NCBI RefSeq assembly: GCF_900110025.1
Contig: NZ_FOCE01000018.1
Location: forward strand, 1-33,333
From: Gemmobacter aquatilis
GTDB taxonomy: Bacteria; Pseudomonadota; Alphaproteobacteria; Rhodobacterales; Rhodobacteraceae
DNA: 33,333 bases
Direction: 5' to 3'
The position numbers and the translations under genes are program-made. Position 1 is the first letter of the stretch. Every line of letters begins with the position of its first letter. Under the pieces are notes generated by a model. It had not been told where the DNA came from, made no database searches, and was given only the letters and a program-made list of their open reading frames with translations. Of the stretch, positions 31,567-33,333 are shown in pieces.

Positions 31567-31971
31567 ATGCGTTACTTCACCGCCATCATTCACCAGGACG
31601 GGGGCAGCGCCTACGGCCTGACCTTTCCCGATCTGCCCGGCTGCTTTGCCGCCGCCGACAGCTGGGATGGCATCCCTGCCGCCGCCACCGAAGCCATCGA
31701 CCTGTGGTTCGAGGATATGCCGGACGTGGTTCCCGCCTCGCTCGAAGCAATCCGCCACCGCCCGGATGTGGCCGAGGCTTTGGCATCTGGCGCAGTCCTG
31801 ATGCCTGTGCCCTATATCCCGGCAGATACCGCGATGGAGCGGGTCAACGTCTCGATGGAGCGCGCGTTGCTGCGCGCCATTGATGAAACCGCCAAGGCGC
31901 GGAAGATGACGCGATCCTCGTTTCTGGCATCTGCAGCGCGGCGCGAACTGGTCGGGACGGCGAGCCGATAA
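31567..31971 (+). CDS. hicB: HicB-type antitoxin
   Basis: 134 aa. The N-terminal RNase H-like HicB fold (about 1-70) shows YGLTFPDLPGCFAAADSWD, and the C-terminal ribbon-helix-helix (about 90-130: RVNVSMERALLRAIDETAKA) binds DNA for autoregulation. It neutralises HicA by covering its active site. AAGGA precedes the ATG by five bases; 52 bases separate it from hicA. Its 3' end nearly meets the end of the convergent holin gene (26 bases). Confidence 0.92.
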   Translation: MRYFTAIIHQDGGSAYGLTFPDLPGCFAAADSWDGIPAAATEAIDLWFEDMPDVVPASLEAIRHRPDVAEALASGAVLMPVPYIPADTAMERVNVSMERALLRAIDETAKARKMTRSSFLASAARRELVGTASR

Positions 31972-31997
31972 ACGCAGCGCCACCGACTTCCGCCCGG

Positions 31998-32324
31998 TCA
32001 GCGCTTGGCCTTGCCGATTGTGCTTTCAACGATGTCCCGCGCGCCGCGCGGGCCGAGGTATGACAGCACGGCCACCACCCCCGTTGTAACCTGCGGTGAC
32101 AGGCCGAGATATTGCGCCAGAGACTCGGCCACCAGCGCCATGGCAACAGCGGTCGGCACCTCCCAGATCAGGTGCCAGCCGATCCATGGCCGCCGCCCGG
32201 CACGTGCTTCGCCGCTGTGATAAACCAGCCTGCCGAGCACTGCCGCAAGAAGTGTGGTCGCAGCCGCGCCCCACAGCGCCCGCAGCGCGTCAATCAGGCC
32301 AGACGTGGGTGGTGTATCCATCAT
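31998..32324 (-). CDS. Phage holin, LydA / holin superfamily III-like
   Basis: 108 aa from the ATG at 32324 (32321 and a TTG at 32336 are alternatives; ribosome site weak). Three hydrophobic segments can be seen: LWGAAATTLLAAVLGRLV, VPTAVAMALVAESLAQYL and TGVVAVLSYLGP. The phrase WEVPTAVAMALVAESLA with SYLGPRGARDIVE is the pattern of LydA-like holins. It would control timing of membrane opening. Separated from the amidase-holin pair by the inserted hicAB genes. A second holin-like protein is encoded at 30409, so one may act as an antiholin. Confidence 0.8.
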   Translation of the reverse strand: MMDTPPTSGLIDALRALWGAAATTLLAAVLGRLVYHSGEARAGRRPWIGWHLIWEVPTAVAMALVAESLAQYLGLSPQVTTGVVAVLSYLGPRGARDIVESTIGKAKR

Positions 32325-32337
32325 GTTTCCACGCAAG

Positions 32338-32359
32338 AAAAAGCCCGCGCAATGCAGGC
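32338..32359 (-). terminator. Terminator just upstream of the LydA-like holin
   Basis: Read leftward: GCCTGC, ATTGC loop, GCGGGC (one G-T pair), then five Ts, ending 14 bases before the holin ATG. Same arrangement as the hairpin in front of the amidase. Confidence 0.55.
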
Positions 32360-32423
32360 GGATTTGTCAGTTCGTTTTGCCACCATCTGAGAACACGCGG
32401 CACATTGGACACTCAGGCCAGAT

Positions 32424-32442
32424 GTTAACCATTTGTTAACCA
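32424..32442. repeat. Paired GTTAACCA sites with 11-bp spacing
   Basis: GTTAACCA at 32424-32431 and 32435-32442, start-to-start 11 bp, about one helical turn, 40-58 bases before the ATG at 32482. Looks like a tandem operator for a dimeric regulator. Confidence 0.45.
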
Positions 32443-32481
32443 CTCGCCCCCAGATTGAATTGAGGATTCGGAGACAAGCCA

Positions 32482-32670
32482 ATGAACCTGCGCCTCTCAC
32501 ACCCGCCCATCGCTGATTTTGTGGATGACTTCATGGCACTTTGGCCCGAGGTCGGCCCCCTGCCGCAGCATGAGACAAGTTCGGGTGCCAAAAAGGCACC
32601 CGAGAAATTCCCTATCAGCCTGTTCCGCCGCCAATCAGTGCAGCTCACAAAACTGCCTGGCCGCCCTTGA
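32482..32670 (+). CDS. Possible small protein on the opposite strand (62 aa)
   Basis: GGAG stands eight bases before the ATG. It begins MNLRLSHPPIADFVDDFMAL, with an acidic N-terminal half and a basic C-terminal half; no family, signal or membrane helix. An in-gene hairpin (32581-32603) covers codons for SGAKKAPEK. It lies alone on the plus strand in the 378-base gap between two minus-strand phage genes, like hicAB, so it may be a phage cargo or regulatory gene. Could also be non-coding. Confidence 0.35.
   Translation: MNLRLSHPPIADFVDDFMALWPEVGPLPQHETSSGAKKAPEKFPISLFRRQSVQLTKLPGRP
32581..32603. repeat. Perfect 9-bp hairpin with A5 loop
   Basis: TCGGGTGCC (32581-32589), AAAAA, GGCACCCGA (32595-32603). 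Very stable. It could end a transcript or form an RNA stem within the possible small gene; there is no external T-tract. Confidence 0.5.
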
Positions 32671-32702
32671 AGCACATACCGGCGGACTAAATTTTCGCCC
32701 CT

Positions 32703-32846
32703 CTACCGCGCGCACAGACCAACCATGTCACACCACAGCCAGACAGACTGCGGCTCGCCGAGCTTTGCGAGGCCGATGGAGGCCGCCACGCCACCGCAGG
32801 CGATGAGGACAGCGAGAATAAACGGCACGATCCCTTCATTCTTCAC
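32703..32846 (-). CDS. Tiny phage membrane protein (47 aa)
   Basis: A GTG at 32846 overlaps the stop of the upstream gene (GTGA), with GGAG eight bases before it. It begins MKNEGIVPFILAVLIACGGV: one hydrophobic helix (about 6-27) followed by KLGEPQSVWLWCDMVGLCAR, an amphipathic Trp/Cys tail. Function unknown. Its place after an assembly-type gene and before the holin suggests a phage lysis or membrane accessory such as a spanin-like or antiholin peptide, but no motif supports a specific call. Confidence 0.65.
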   Translation of the reverse strand: MKNEGIVPFILAVLIACGGVAASIGLAKLGEPQSVWLWCDMVGLCAR

Positions 32847-33250
32847 AGCAGGCGCTCCATCGCCGCGTCCACCTCCCCCACCGTGTCCGCCGCTTCCACC
32901 GCCGCGGCCGTGCCCAGCCGCAGCGCCTCGAGCTGGGCGGCGGCCTGGCGCCACAGATCTGCCATGCCCAGCCAGATCTGCGCCAGTTGCCAGGCGTCGG
33001 GGGCGGTGATGCCGATCTCGGCGGCGAGCAGCGGATAGGTGGCGGGGTCGGGCGCGGGGTCGGCGATGTAGCGGGCGGCCTCGGCTTCCTTGGCCATGTA
33101 GATCATCTGCTGGCCGGGCAGCGTGGTGATCATGGTGGCGCGGGCGGCGCTGATCCGGGCGGTGATCTCGGTGCGGGCTTGCGCCTTGGCCTCGGCCAGC
33201 GCCTCGGTCGCGCGGGTTTCGGGGGATTTCATCAGGGTCCAGTCGATCAT
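32843..33250 (-). CDS. Phage tail/virion assembly-type protein
   Basis: 135 aa, helical. The segments EITARISAARATMITTLPGQQ and MIYMAKEAEAARYIAD, and the YPLLAAEIGIT-AWQLAQIWLGMA stretch, recall the conserved helical C-terminal region of phage tail-fibre assembly and DUF4376-like virion proteins in alphaproteobacterial prophages. Start overlaps the previous stop (ATGA at 33247-33250), and its stop overlaps the next start (GTGA): a tightly coupled phage operon read leftward. Exact role is inferred. Confidence 0.6.
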   Translation of the reverse strand: MIDWTLMKSPETRATEALAEAKAQARTEITARISAARATMITTLPGQQMIYMAKEAEAARYIADPAPDPATYPLLAAEIGITAPDAWQLAQIWLGMADLWRQAAAQLEALRLGTAAAVEAADTVGEVDAAMERLL

Positions 33251-33333
33251 GCGACCACCTCCGGGGTATAGCTGGGCAGGGCCACCGGGCCGTCTTCGGT
33301 GACATGGATCGGGGCGGGATGGATCACCACCTC
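33247..33333 (-). CDS. 3' end of a phage structural gene, cut by the window edge
   Basis: The last 28 codons are visible, ending EDGPVALPSYTPEVVA and a stop that overlaps the next start. The rest lies to the right of the window. Its place above the assembly-type gene suggests a tail or fibre protein; the visible part has no decisive motif. Confidence 0.6.
   Translation of the reverse strand, partial: EVVIHPAPIHVTEDGPVALPSYTPEVVA

Noticed and set aside
30409-33333. Phage genes considered as a gene transfer agent cluster
   Set aside because: Holins, amidase and hicAB next to a tRNA do not follow the Rhodobacter GTA gene order, and no GTA capsid, portal or tail signatures are visible.

Overview
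The window is high-GC DNA that fits the alphaproteobacterial family Rhodobacteraceae. This rests on gene content and order: an aroK-aroB pair beside xerD and a CorC-type CBS protein, an IalB-family protein, an L,D-transpeptidase divergent from a Tat-exported DUF882 protein, and a RACo-type corrinoid activator with methyl-folate enzymes. No rRNA marker is present, so the genus cannot be given.

Layout. (1) 1-2167: the edge of a mobile element that continues off the left side. A DUF6538-type tyrosine integrase sits beside what may be the first codons of another gene. (2) 2168-26457: chromosomal backbone. It holds aroK-aroB; a 44-aa membrane peptide, a 533-aa exported protein, xerD and a CBS transporter-like gene; a CAP-RTX secreted protein; a HerA-like ATPase; an ialB-like gene with a candidate small RNA; an envelope operon (L,D-transpeptidase, lpxD, a dedicated acyl carrier protein and ketoacyl synthase); DUF882; rlmE and ppx/gppA; a one-carbon and corrinoid support cluster (19426-24592); and an ECF sigma / anti-sigma / fasciclin module. 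(3) 26600-26673: tRNA-Gly(CCC). (4) 26674-33333: accessory DNA beside the tRNA. The first part (to about 30300) is comparatively AT-rich, with an RTX protein, a divergent helical protein and two small unknown genes. The second part is the left end of a prophage, with two holin-like proteins, an amidase, virion assembly-like genes and an inserted hicAB toxin-antitoxin pair on the opposite strand.

How the genes work together. 14728-17217 acts on the envelope (peptidoglycan cross-linking and trimming, lipid A acylation). 19426-24592 looks like the folate and reductive-activation half of a B12-dependent demethylation pathway; the substrate methyltransferase and corrinoid protein are not in the window. 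24623-26457 resembles the mycobacterial SigK-RskA-fasciclin regulon in gene content. In 30409-33333 the phage genes read leftward: virion assembly genes first, then lysis genes.

The most unusual non-coding signals are a regular array of four short palindromes (21939-22039, centres about 27 bp apart), an orphan sRNA-like unit between divergent promoters (about 11209-11281), a 13-bp-arm inverted repeat (16460-16501), and a hairpin-dense stretch next to the tRNA (26834-26969). Several genes shorter than 60 codons (44, 58, 58 and 47 aa) were found by reading the sequence directly.
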